From Chitinophagaceae bacterium (GTDB lineage Bacteria > Bacteroidota > Bacteroidia > Chitinophagales > Chitinophagaceae): a DNA stretch of 48,580 nt. The stretch covers positions 1 through 48,580 of the forward strand of contig CANGSR010000003.1 of NCBI GenBank assembly GCA_947456055.1. The letters run 5' to 3'. Position numbers and translations under genes: made by a program. Within the stretch, counting starts at the first letter, position 1. Each line of letters starts with the position of its first letter. Of the stretch, positions 17,058 through 25,689 are shown in pieces. The notes beneath the pieces were generated by a model that saw nothing but the letters and a program-made list of their open reading frames with translations, was not told the DNA's origin and searched no databases.

Positions 17058-17270
17058 TTGAAAGAATTCTTCAATAAACAGATTTTTATTAATGGGATGG
17101 TTTTTTCCATCCCTGTGAGTTTGCTTATTTTATGGCGAATGACCTATAGTGAGAATATTGAATTCTTCAGTATGGAGTCATTACAAGCCTATGCTATCCT
17201 GGTTGTTGCCTTTTATTTTGTCTTTATCTTCCTCCTATTTATCCTCTTCCTGCTAGGCAGGGGCAAATAA
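17058..17270 (+). CDS. Small two-helix membrane protein
   Basis: A 70-residue protein with two hydrophobic segments, FINGMVFSIPVSLLILW (about 10-27) and AYAILVVAFYFVFIFLLFIL (about 44-65), separated by a polar loop. The only upstream start in frame is TTG; the internal Met14 is an alternative. No family recognised. It is convergent with the acetyltransferase gene, with 3 bp between the two stops. Confidence 0.5.
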   Translation: MKEFFNKQIFINGMVFSIPVSLLILWRMTYSENIEFFSMESLQAYAILVVAFYFVFIFLLFILFLLGRGK

Positions 17271-17273
17271 TTA

Positions 17274-17561
17274 CTACTTACGTTCTCTGGTATCAATCAG
17301 GTCCTGATATTCAGGATGTTCATTTACATACTTTGTCACAAAAGGACAATAGATAATCACCTTCAGGTTGCTGGTCCTAATATAGTCCAGCACAAACTTT
17401 ACCAACTCACTACCCACACCCTTCTTTCTACCCGAGGCTGGTACTATTGTATGCATCAATACCATACTACCACGCAGCCAGCGGTATTCCAGCCGGGCTA
17501 TTTCGCCATCTTCCAATATTGTTTCAAACCTGAATTCCTTTTTGTTGTTGGTAATATTCAT
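17274..17561 (-). CDS. YjdJ-type GNAT N-acetyltransferase
   Basis: A small acetyltransferase of the GNAT_YjdJ/COG2388 type. The core is RLEYRWLRGSMVLMHTIVPA, then GRKKGVGSELVKFVLDYIR, with the acetyl-CoA loop R/G-x-G-V-G. The tail VIIYCPFVTKYVNEHPEYQD carries the family CPFV-x-x-Y-x-x-x-HPEY motif. I chose the Met at 17561 (MNITNNKKEF; 95 residues, the usual family length). The longer track ORF from 17612 would overlap the 3' end of the fic gene. It is downstream of fic on the same strand and could be co-transcribed. Substrate is unknown. Confidence 0.9.
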   Translation of the reverse strand: MNITNNKKEFRFETILEDGEIARLEYRWLRGSMVLMHTIVPASGRKKGVGSELVKFVLDYIRTSNLKVIIYCPFVTKYVNEHPEYQDLIDTRERK

Positions 17562-17598
17562 TGTTGTGAGATTGGTAGGCAAATGTACAGGACTCTCA

Positions 17599-19140
17599 TT
17601 AAATCTTAGCAACAGGCGTATTATTCAGGCTTTCTGTAACCAACCATGCAATGAATTGGGCAAATGGCTCAATGTTTTGGTTCACGCTGGCTTGCTCTAG
17701 GGCATTCATATATACGGCTCTCTGCTCCACGGGTATTACTGTCCATGGGTAGCCACCTGATGCCAACATTACGTTCATCAGAAATCTGGCCATCCTTCCA
17801 TTTCCATCCATATAAGGATGGATAAAAACAAAGATAAAATGCCCCAGAACAGCCCTAACCGAAGCCTCTGTTTCCAGCTCCAATAGTTCGAAAAATACAG
17901 GCATGGCATCACGCACGGCATCGGCATTCAAGGGTACATGCTTCGATTGGCCTATATAAACCTGGTGGTTTCTATAACCCGCAAGATCTGATGGTTTCAA
18001 TAATCCGGCAGTTACACTTGGTGAAAACAATCCCCTGAACCAATCACTATGTTCCCTATCGGCAATGGTTCCTGCATTTTGCCCATCCAGTATATTTTTA
18101 ATACTTCCCTTTACTATTTGAAATGCATCCAGATAGCCCTTGGCAGCCATAGCATCACGGTGTTTACGGTCATCCTCATTGGCTATAAAATTCCATTTAC
18201 CACTTTTCACCTTCTCAATCATCTCAGGGGTTACCTTGTACTTTTCAATAGAAAGTGAGTGGTAAGCATCTGTTACATAGATATCTTCTATACTTTTAAG
18301 ATAGAGTTCTTTATCAGCCTGTAAGCCCGGTGCAGCAGGAAAACAATTGATAACCTTTGTTCTCCATTCATTCCAAATCAAACGTATTCTGTTTCCATAT
18401 GGCGAACGCTCCCTGTTGGACAGTAATACAGGACTGGGCGTAAGGAAAGGGTCTGATTCCCTTACATCGTAATCTGCACTTTGCATGGTTTTCAATATAT
18501 CATCAGCTATCCTGGGTAGGTTTACATTTCTAAATGCACCAGCAAGCCTGCCTGCCACCACCGATTTCCCTCCATCGAGCAATAGTTTAAGTATGTCAGA
18601 TGAATCCCTGACCATTGATAGTGCAGTTCTTGCATCGGTAGGGTTTTGCTGAAAAGTATTTGCTGAACAATTGATTAATGCTGCGGGCAGGGTGTATACC
18701 CTCATCCCATCTAATTTAGTAATATCATTACTTAACTGCAGCCTTAGGCTGAAAAGGGATGTATTAAAAAGCAAATCAGATTTATTATTATTTGCCTCCG
18801 GCGACCTTACTACTAATTGATTCGGTACTGTCCAATTACCTGCATACAATAATAAAGATTGCTCTGGCGAAAGACACCAATTTTCTTTATAAATATAATC
18901 GAGGTATTGCTGGCAAAACAACCAATAGGAGCTATACCATGAAGTGCTATCACCCAGGCTTTCTTCGGGTGATGAAATAATAAACCAACCTTTAAAAACC
19001 TCTTTTATAAATCCTCGCCCCAAAAGACGCTCCCTGTAAGTTCGGGAAAGTGAAGTAGCAGGAATGGCCACCATACCAGTATCCTGCAAATCTTTTAATT
19101 GCTCTAACGATTCTGCCAATTTCTCTGCCGGTGTAGCCAT
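17599..19140 (-). CDS. Fic-domain protein with N-terminal AbiEi-like winged helix
   Basis: A 513-residue protein. The N-terminal part (PAEKLAESLEQLKDLQDTGM ... RTYRERLLGRGFIKEVFKGW, about 1-60) matches the winged-helix module found in AbiEi-like antitoxins and Fic regulators. The Fic core carries FIHPYMDGNGRMARF (about 432-446), the intact H-x-F/Y-x-D-G-N-G-R motif needed for AMP transfer. HSLSIEKY near residue 292 resembles the auto-inhibitory (S/T)-x-x-x-E-(G/N) helix, with K in the last position, upstream of the Fic core. Fic enzymes AMPylate protein targets and some repress their own genes. The nine-unit 24-bp array directly upstream is a candidate binding site for the winged helix. Length fits this two-domain class. 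Confidence 0.9.
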   Translation of the reverse strand: MATPAEKLAESLEQLKDLQDTGMVAIPATSLSRTYRERLLGRGFIKEVFKGWFIISSPEESLGDSTSWYSSYWLFCQQYLDYIYKENWCLSPEQSLLLYAGNWTVPNQLVVRSPEANNNKSDLLFNTSLFSLRLQLSNDITKLDGMRVYTLPAALINCSANTFQQNPTDARTALSMVRDSSDILKLLLDGGKSVVAGRLAGAFRNVNLPRIADDILKTMQSADYDVRESDPFLTPSPVLLSNRERSPYGNRIRLIWNEWRTKVINCFPAAPGLQADKELYLKSIEDIYVTDAYHSLSIEKYKVTPEMIEKVKSGKWNFIANEDDRKHRDAMAAKGYLDAFQIVKGSIKNILDGQNAGTIADREHSDWFRGLFSPSVTAGLLKPSDLAGYRNHQVYIGQSKHVPLNADAVRDAMPVFFELLELETEASVRAVLGHFIFVFIHPYMDGNGRMARFLMNVMLASGGYPWTVIPVEQRAVYMNALEQASVNQNIEPFAQFIAWLVTESLNNTPVAKI

Positions 19141-19158
19141 ACCGCAAAGTTAGAACTT

Positions 19159-19374
19159 TGTACCAAATTTCTTAAATAATGTTGTACTATTTTTCTTAGA
19201 TGATGCTGTACCATTTCTCTTAAATGATGCCGTACCATTTCTCTTAAATGATGCCGTACCATTTCTCTTAAATGATGCCGTACCATTTCTCTTAAATGAT
19301 GTTGTACCATTTCTCTTAAATGATGCTGCACCATTTCTCTAATAAGACGTTGTACTATTTCTCTAATATTATGC
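19159..19374. repeat. Nine tandem 24-bp near-palindromes upstream of fic
   Basis: Nine consecutive 24-bp units begin 19 bp upstream of the fic ATG. The central units are nearly identical and the two ends degenerate. Each contains AAATGnTnCnGnAnCATTT, an imperfect dyad, followed by AAGAG on the fic strand. A 24-bp period also keeps one frame open, which creates the MVRHHLRE repeat ORF in the track. I read the array as iterated operators, not a coding repeat. Confidence 0.9.
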
Positions 19375-19576
19375 TTTAGAGATAATCATCAATTAAATTG
19401 GTGGGCAGAATGACAGTCTACAAAACAACACACAAGATATAATGTTCAATAAATCAGACAATAAATATACTATTGCTCAATTTTATAATCAGAAAACTGG
19501 CAAAAATATTTCTAAATTCCAACCAATAAACCAGAAACGACTATCTACTAAGTGCTATATACTAACTACCAAAGAC

Positions 19577-20716
19577 CTAAACAACCGGCTTCAGCTTAAA
19601 CAATAATTGCAAATCCTTGTCCTGGGTGAGCTTTAAGGATAGATAAACCCTTTTAGATTTATCTACAGTTACTTCAGTTTTGGAAGTGTACACCCTGCCA
19701 TTCTTAAAGGCCAAAGCAATCATAATAGCCTTTGTCCCAACCGGGATATTGGAGAAATAGTTTCTTTCATTGTACTCATACACATCAGTCATTACACTAT
19801 TGATATCGGTAAACGCCAAAAATACTTCTGCACAAACAATGCTGTCCTTAGGGTCAATACCATAGGTGAGATTGGTTAAATTTTCCTCGCCCAGAAAACG
19901 GTCGCAATTGATATACCCGAAACTCTGGATTGCCAATTCATCATAAACCATAGTATGCAACGAGTCTGCCTTATTTTTACCTATCCTTAAATTCTTACCT
20001 TTTCCTGTATCACTCAAAGCTGCTTTTTTGAATTTAGCTGCACTCATTTTTCCTGATTTCAGGCCTTTGAGCATATTCGCTGTATCCTTTTTCGCAGTGC
20101 CATCTTCGCCCATTTTGGCAGTAACAGTAAATTTTTGGGTACCACCTACCCAGTTCATAGTTCCGCTGCTGTCTTTTCTACCATAGAAAACCGACATATC
20201 CTTTGAGCTCAGTTTAGGAAACTGAATCTTGAGGCTATGGCCCATTTTGAACTTTATCTGCTCACCAGCACAGGTCATATTGATATAATAAGCCCCGCCC
20301 GACTCCAATGGCTTGCCATCAGATACCGTTTGCATATAGTTGTTTAATAGTTCTTCCTTGGTGGTCATTTCTTTCAGGTCTACATTAATATCCCCTACCA
20401 CAGGTTGGCCATCCTGCATTACAAAATCGGTAGGGTCTACGTGTATCAGGGTTCCATGAGAGCCCTTGAGTACCACATTTTCCTTAACAGGAACTACCAG
20501 ATGCTGCATAGGTGTCTCCCTGGTTTTCATATAGTGGCTCAGTTTTGCCAACTCTTTTGCTACATCAGGAGTTAATTTTGGGGGTGGGGCTGCAATTACT
20601 TGTTTGGTACTGGTATCTTTGGGTGGTTCGGGCGCTTGGGTCACCTTCTCCTTAGGGTTATTACATCCTGCTGCGAGGCATGCAAAAGCCATAAAAACCA
20701 TTGTAGCGAATTTCAT
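19577..20716 (-). CDS. Uncharacterised lipoprotein
   Basis: A 379-residue exported protein with a type II signal peptide: MKFATMVFMAFACLAAGC, lipobox LAAGC, Cys18. A proline-rich linker follows. Residues around 80-160 read VVLKGSHGTLIHVDPTDFVM, then VVGDINVDLKEMT. That is the beta-rich segment seen in many Bacteroidetes surface lipoproteins, where G-T-x-I-x-V-P/D-x-x-F is followed by V-x-G-x-V-x-V-x-L-x-E. The C-terminal part, VEVFLAFTDINSVMTDVYEY in approximate form, has no known match. It probably sits in the outer membrane; function is unknown. Monocistronic, divergent from the photolyase gene. Confidence 0.85.
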   Translation of the reverse strand: MKFATMVFMAFACLAAGCNNPKEKVTQAPEPPKDTSTKQVIAAPPPKLTPDVAKELAKLSHYMKTRETPMQHLVVPVKENVVLKGSHGTLIHVDPTDFVMQDGQPVVGDINVDLKEMTTKEELLNNYMQTVSDGKPLESGGAYYINMTCAGEQIKFKMGHSLKIQFPKLSSKDMSVFYGRKDSSGTMNWVGGTQKFTVTAKMGEDGTAKKDTANMLKGLKSGKMSAAKFKKAALSDTGKGKNLRIGKNKADSLHTMVYDELAIQSFGYINCDRFLGEENLTNLTYGIDPKDSIVCAEVFLAFTDINSVMTDVYEYNERNYFSNIPVGTKAIMIALAFKNGRVYTSKTEVTVDKSKRVYLSLKLTQDKDLQLLFKLKPVV

Positions 20717-20837
20717 AATTGCTCTTTTTGGGCCAAAAAATTTATTTACATAGCACTATTAATAAATCATATTCCTGAACTGGATAAGTATAGATAAGTT
20801 TACCACAAAATACTACATATCATTCACAAGTTACAAT

Positions 20838-22142
20838 ATGTTGCAACAAATTAGTGTTTTCTGGTTCCGTAGAGATTTAAGACTTAATGATAATGCGGGG
20901 CTTTACAATGCTTTGCGCTCGGGAAAGCTTGTTTTACCCATCTTTATTTTCGACACACAAATCCTTGATAGCCTGGAAGATAAGAAGGATAAACGGGTAC
21001 AATTCATACACAATGCATTGGCAGCCATGCACCAGCAACTATTGGGTATGGGCAGTGGGCTTACTGTATTGCATGGCACACCGCTGGAATGTTTTAAAAT
21101 ATTAGCACAACAATACACCATTAACCAAGTATTCACCAACCACGATTATGAGCCCTATGCCCATAAACGTGACCTGGAAATGGCCAATTATTTCCACCAA
21201 AACGGTATACAGTTTAATACTTATAAAGACCAGGTAATTTTTGAAAAGAATGAAGTACTAAAAGACAATGGCGAACCCTACACTGTCTTTACCCCTTATA
21301 GCCGCAAATGGAAGGAAAAGCTAAATGATTTCTATTTAAAGCCTTACCCTTGTGAAAAATATCTTGGGCAGTTTTTACAATACCACGCTCCCAATATCCC
21401 TTCAATGGCCCATATTGGCTTTATACCAATAGACCCAGGAACCGTTGCCCCGGTATTAAATGAATCTATTGCAGCCAATTACGACAAAACCCGTGATTTC
21501 CCGGCAATCGTTGGCACTACCAGGCTTAGTGTTCATCTAAGATTTGGCACAGTAAGCATTCGCCAACTCGCCGCAGCCGCACAAAAGCTGAATGGCACCT
21601 ACCTCAATGAACTCATTTGGCGTGAATTTTACATGATGATACTATGGCATTTCCCTCATGTGGTAAATGGCAGTTTCAAAAAAGAATATGATAATATAGT
21701 TTGGCGGAATAATGAGGCCGAATTTAAAGCCTGGTGCGAAGGCCGAACAGGCTACCCAATAGTAGATGCAGGGATGCACGAACTGAACCAAACAGGGTAC
21801 ATGCACAACAGGGTGCGAATGGTAGTGGCAAGTTTCCTTACCAAACACCTGCTAATAGACTGGCGATGGGGTGAAGCCTATTTTGCCGAAAAGCTACTTG
21901 ATTTCGACCTCTCGGCAAATAATGGTGGCTGGCAGTGGGCTGCAGGATGTGGTTGTGATGCTGCACCCTACTTCAGGATTTTTAACCCATATTTACAGAC
22001 CCAAAAATTTGATGCCGACCTCAAATACATCAGGCATTGGGTGCCCGGATACGAACAACTTACCTACCCTCGCCCTATCATAGACCATGCAGTAGCCCGT
22101 GAAAGGTGCCTGAAAGTATATAAAGCCGGATTGGGTAGGTAA
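20838..22142 (+). CDS. phrB: Deoxyribodipyrimidine photolyase
   Basis: A 434-residue cryptochrome/photolyase family enzyme. The N-terminal antenna-binding Rossmann domain begins ISVFWFRRDLRLNDNAGLYN. The FAD-binding region has TTRLSVHLRFGTVSIRQL, LNELIWREFYMMILW, GYPIVDAGMHELNQTGYMHN with RVRMVVASFL, and WQWAAGCGCDAAPYFRIFNP. These are the conserved class I CPD photolyase blocks with the Trp/Asn positions that contact the lesion. It repairs UV-induced pyrimidine dimers using blue light. Length is slightly short of E. coli PhrB (472) but complete. A leftward exonuclease VII pair lies convergently downstream. Confidence 0.95.
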   Translation: MLQQISVFWFRRDLRLNDNAGLYNALRSGKLVLPIFIFDTQILDSLEDKKDKRVQFIHNALAAMHQQLLGMGSGLTVLHGTPLECFKILAQQYTINQVFTNHDYEPYAHKRDLEMANYFHQNGIQFNTYKDQVIFEKNEVLKDNGEPYTVFTPYSRKWKEKLNDFYLKPYPCEKYLGQFLQYHAPNIPSMAHIGFIPIDPGTVAPVLNESIAANYDKTRDFPAIVGTTRLSVHLRFGTVSIRQLAAAAQKLNGTYLNELIWREFYMMILWHFPHVVNGSFKKEYDNIVWRNNEAEFKAWCEGRTGYPIVDAGMHELNQTGYMHNRVRMVVASFLTKHLLIDWRWGEAYFAEKLLDFDLSANNGGWQWAAGCGCDAAPYFRIFNPYLQTQKFDADLKYIRHWVPGYEQLTYPRPIIDHAVARERCLKVYKAGLGR

Positions 22143-22149
22143 TATTTAC

Positions 22150-22332
22150 TTATCCAACCTGCGCCTTTACATCACCTTCTATGCTGCGCAATTTTTGCTC
22201 ACAGTAGCCTATCAGCTCATTGGCTGCCTTTACCTTATCGGCAAGCTCGTCCAGCTTTATGGTATCGTCTTCAATTTGGGCCACTAGTTTTTCAAGGGCC
22301 TTGTAGGCTTCATTATAGCTCATCTCCTGCAT
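22150..22332 (-). CDS. xseB: Exodeoxyribonuclease VII small subunit
   Basis: A 60-residue protein, YNEAYKALEKLVAQIEDDTI followed by KLDELADKVKAANELIGYCE and QKLRSIE. This is the canonical coiled-coil XseB sequence. It forms the multimeric stalk of exonuclease VII with XseA. Its start overlaps the 3' end of xseA by 20 bp, so the two are translationally coupled in the order xseA-xseB. Confidence 0.95.
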   Translation of the reverse strand: MQEMSYNEAYKALEKLVAQIEDDTIKLDELADKVKAANELIGYCEQKLRSIEGDVKAQVG

Positions 22333-23470
22333 TGTTCTTAGTCTTTTTGGTTACAGTACTTGTTAGGGTTTCATTCATCAACCGGGTTTCAATCACATCA
22401 TTTTCACTAATCTGCGATGGGTCCACCATTATCCGGCCATTCAGGGTTACAATAGCAAAACCCTTATTAAGGATGGCTGTAGGGCTGGCCATTTTCACCA
22501 GCCGCTTCATTGAGGCGATATTGTTCCATGCCCGCTCCACCATCTTATCGGCCTTTTTCTGTATCTGGTCTCTATAATAAGCTATCTGGTTTTCGAACTC
22601 AAAATTATGGTCTATAATATTGGCCGCCACCTTAGTAGGTGTCTTTTGTTCACGGGCCATCATATCTACAATGCTGGTATTACGGTCGTGGCCTATACCT
22701 GTAAAAATAGGTACAGGGAACGCCGCTACAAGCCTTGACAAATCATAATCTTCAAATGGTTTAAAATCAGTTTGGGAACCACCACCCCTTACAATTGCAA
22801 CTGCATCAAACGGGCCGGGGTGCTGCGCCACCAGCAATAGCTGCTCCAGTATCATTCTGTGTGCCGTATCGCCCTGTATCTGGGTAAGGAACTCCGTAAC
22901 CTTAAAGGCATAGCCATGGCGGTTATTGGCCAACTCCTGTTTCAGGTCACGCTGGCCATCACTATTGGGGGCAGTTATCAGGGCTATGTTTTGGATAACC
23001 AGGGGTAAGGGTAAGGTATTGTTATAGGTACGGTACCTACCATCCACCAGACTTACAGTCTTCGGATTTTCCTTTACCAGTCGCTCCAGGGTTTGCTGCC
23101 GCTCCATCTCCTGAGTGCCAAGGGTGTAGGCCACATCAATTTGCAGCACATCAAGGTTAAGCCCGTATTTAGGATGAAACCTTACCAGTACATTGCAGGT
23201 AATCTCAATACCATCAGCAAATACCTGCTTTGTATGTTTTTCAAAAGCCTCTATCTGCCCGTATGAATTACTCCAGAATACCCCACGCAATTCAGCAATG
23301 GTATTCTTGTTTTCCCGCTCAATGAATTTCAGGTAACACCTACGGGTAGATGTATATTTCTTCACATCGCTCACCTCAGCCTTTATCCAGAATGTATGGC
23401 CTTCAAACCGCTCATCGAGCGTATCTGTTATTTCATTGGCCAGTTGGGATAGTGATATTGTTGGAACCAT
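22313..23470 (-). CDS. xseA: Exodeoxyribonuclease VII large subunit
   Basis: The catalytic subunit of the ssDNA exonuclease. I start it at the ATG at 23470 (MVPTISLSQLANEITDTLDE); the 55 extra N-terminal residues of the track ORF do not look like protein and the family begins at the OB fold. Residues 1-105 are the OB-fold (FWIKAEVSDVKKYTSTRRCY). The catalytic domain contains DAVAIVRGGGSQTDFKPFED, FPVPIFTGIGHDRNTSIVDM and KTPTKVAANIID. It degrades single-stranded DNA from both ends in mismatch and recombination repair. The 386-residue length is normal for Bacteroidetes XseA. Confidence 0.95.
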   Translation of the reverse strand: MVPTISLSQLANEITDTLDERFEGHTFWIKAEVSDVKKYTSTRRCYLKFIERENKNTIAELRGVFWSNSYGQIEAFEKHTKQVFADGIEITCNVLVRFHPKYGLNLDVLQIDVAYTLGTQEMERQQTLERLVKENPKTVSLVDGRYRTYNNTLPLPLVIQNIALITAPNSDGQRDLKQELANNRHGYAFKVTEFLTQIQGDTAHRMILEQLLLVAQHPGPFDAVAIVRGGGSQTDFKPFEDYDLSRLVAAFPVPIFTGIGHDRNTSIVDMMAREQKTPTKVAANIIDHNFEFENQIAYYRDQIQKKADKMVERAWNNIASMKRLVKMASPTAILNKGFAIVTLNGRIMVDPSQISENDVIETRLMNETLTSTVTKKTKNNAGDEL

Positions 23471-23761
23471 TTTTTTATTAGTAGAAAGACGTAAGTAGAA
23501 AGTATAAAGACATATTTTGGAAAGTTTTAGCTTGGGTTTTATATCCCCCGGTTTTCCAGTAACAACGAAATTAGACGATGAAAGGGATAAATAAAATAAG
23601 TCAATAAAAATGTGGAAAACGAAATGTTTTGCCAATAGATAAGGTCTTGCAACAAACTACCTCAGTAGTTATCGTATTTAGCTAAAAAAGTAAACCCTTT
23701 TCATATTGCTTGATCTAAAGTAGAAATATCGATCGCTACAAAAGCCCACTTTACCTTACCC

Positions 23762-25606
23762 CTAAAATAAATCGTAATCCCTTCTTGCTGCATTAATTCT
23801 TACACCCAGGTAAAAATACTGTGAGGTAAGCGATCCATCAATTTGGCCTGTAGTGGTATAGCCATTATTATCTATGCCTGCACCAGCAGTGTATTTACGA
23901 TAGGTACCACCTAAATCTACAAACAGGTTTCTACGCACCTGATAAGAAATATTCAGGTTCACCATCGCACAGTTTGACCTAATACCATTGATCATTTTCA
24001 CCCCATATATACTTTCAGCCGACCTATAAGTATTAAAGATATTGTTACCGAAATTTACCCCACCGGTATCTACCCCTTGTACATAATAAGTAGCCTTAGC
24101 ACTAAGGTAGAGATTTTTCCTTGGTTGGTACCTTATGATACCCATAGCTTTGATAAACCCACAACCCAGAGGGTCGGCCATGGGTTGGTTATAATTGGTA
24201 TAGTTGGCAAGGGTATCTTTTGCTGAGTAGGTATAAGGCCTTACCACATCCAGTTCGCCCTGCAAATCGAGGTTACGTATACCAAATGCATCAAAATATT
24301 TCCCACCCATCTGTACACCCCATTTATTACCATACCAGTTCTTACTACCAAACAGCTCCTTAGCCCTGAACTCATTAAACATCAACTGTCCGTAAAATTG
24401 AAAATGTTTTGCAGCCAAAATCTTGGCACTCATACCAAGTATTGATTTGTCACCCTCACCATTAAACCTGTTCACCGCAGTTGAAAATATTATGGGGTTC
24501 AGGTAAGATGCTTCATATACATTGGGACGATCAAAAACTTCAGCTTCAAAGAAACCCAGATTGAGCCACCTGTTTGTATTCCAGCTCAAATAATGAATTG
24601 TAGAGAATTTATGGTTTACCAATCCATCTCCTAATGCCTTATCATATTGTGGGGTCAGCTCCAGGTACAGGCATTCATAATTCAGCCTCCAGATCCTGGT
24701 CTGGATCTGCATATAAGGCATACTAGATGAATTATCAGTAAGGAATAAACTGCTAATGCCATCACCAATAAAGTGCTTACCATTGCCCAGGGTAATATTT
24801 ACATGGTTCTTTACCGCTTCAAAATTAATATAACCTATTGCCTGCATGTAATCGTAGGCCCCTGTTGGGCTAGCCGGATGCATGAAATAATCTGCCCCCG
24901 GAATAGATTGGTGCTCTTTGGTAACGTACTTATTCACGAAATAGGGATATTGCTCCTGATTATCGGTAATGGAAGTATAGAATGCCACCTTCTTAGAAAT
25001 ATGTCCTCTTATTTCTGCCCCACGGCTCGTGAAATAGCGTAGACTCTTTATTTCACTTCCCGTTGTTGCACCAGTATTATGTTGTTGCATTATAATATTA
25101 TCCGATACAGGATTTACCACCAGATAAAGCCCATCTGCATTTACATGCAGCATATCATACTGCTTTTTATAAAAGACATTGAATATTGGGCGTTTAGAAT
25201 CAATGGCTCCATCAGGATTCACCCCTTCAGATGTATAATTAATCAACTTTCCGGTTTTGCTGGGTTGAGACCATTCCCCATTTTCAGAGAGCATTTGTTC
25301 CAGGTTATAAAGGTCTATCTGGCTCAATGCTTGGGTATTAACTAATGTACCGGCATGATTACTGGTATCACTATTTTGTTGATTCCGTATTTCCTTGTTT
25401 TTCAGAGATTCAAGAAACCTCACTGCATTCCTCCGTGTTTCGGCCTGGTCGCCAAGTGCTATGGTATCGCTCAATCTACCCGACCTTGTTTCAAGCCTGT
25501 CCAGCAAAAGATGGTCTTCTGAATTGAGGGGCAGGAAAGTGCTTTGGGAATAGGTGTATTGAAATGAACAGATAAGCACAGATACCAGGCAAGCTTTTTT
25601 AAGCAT
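23762..25606 (-). CDS. RemB/Wzi-like outer-membrane beta-barrel protein
   Basis: A 614-residue exported protein with an N-terminal signal (MLKKACLVSVLICSFQYTYS). The body is a series of alternating hydrophobic strands typical of an outer-membrane barrel. It contains ASYLNPIIFSTAVNRFNGEG, LQGELDVVRPYTYS and YTNYNQPMADPLGCG; the last is a form of the YSHYNQPLAHPLGA motif of the Wzi/RemB family. Family members in Flavobacterium and relatives are linked to gliding motility or polysaccharide export. Gene symbol is withheld because the two subgroups are not separable by eye. The gene is divergent from pyrC. Confidence 0.8.
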   Translation of the reverse strand: MLKKACLVSVLICSFQYTYSQSTFLPLNSEDHLLLDRLETRSGRLSDTIALGDQAETRRNAVRFLESLKNKEIRNQQNSDTSNHAGTLVNTQALSQIDLYNLEQMLSENGEWSQPSKTGKLINYTSEGVNPDGAIDSKRPIFNVFYKKQYDMLHVNADGLYLVVNPVSDNIIMQQHNTGATTGSEIKSLRYFTSRGAEIRGHISKKVAFYTSITDNQEQYPYFVNKYVTKEHQSIPGADYFMHPASPTGAYDYMQAIGYINFEAVKNHVNITLGNGKHFIGDGISSLFLTDNSSSMPYMQIQTRIWRLNYECLYLELTPQYDKALGDGLVNHKFSTIHYLSWNTNRWLNLGFFEAEVFDRPNVYEASYLNPIIFSTAVNRFNGEGDKSILGMSAKILAAKHFQFYGQLMFNEFRAKELFGSKNWYGNKWGVQMGGKYFDAFGIRNLDLQGELDVVRPYTYSAKDTLANYTNYNQPMADPLGCGFIKAMGIIRYQPRKNLYLSAKATYYVQGVDTGGVNFGNNIFNTYRSAESIYGVKMINGIRSNCAMVNLNISYQVRRNLFVDLGGTYRKYTAGAGIDNNGYTTTGQIDGSLTSQYFYLGVRINAARRDYDLF

Positions 25607-25634
25607 AAAGTAAGTTTTGCAGATGTGTATGAGT

Positions 25635-25642
25635 TAGATTTG
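25635..25642 (+). promoter_or_regulatory. Candidate -7 box of the dihydroorotase gene
   Basis: TAGATTTG matches the Bacteroidetes TAnnTTTG consensus, 48 bp before the pyrC ATG. A TTTG at 25616-25619 lies 15 bp upstream, shorter than the usual spacing, so the -33 element is weak. Confidence 0.4.
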
Positions 25643-25689
25643 CAAAATAACAAAAAATTACCGGGTCGGGACCGGTTCAATCTGTCTAT

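Noticed and set aside
19104-19334. 76-aa minus-strand ORF with repeated MVRHHLRE
   Set aside because: It is produced by the 24-bp repeat array, whose period is a multiple of three, and it overlaps the fic start in another frame. A dyad array fits better than a peptide repeat.
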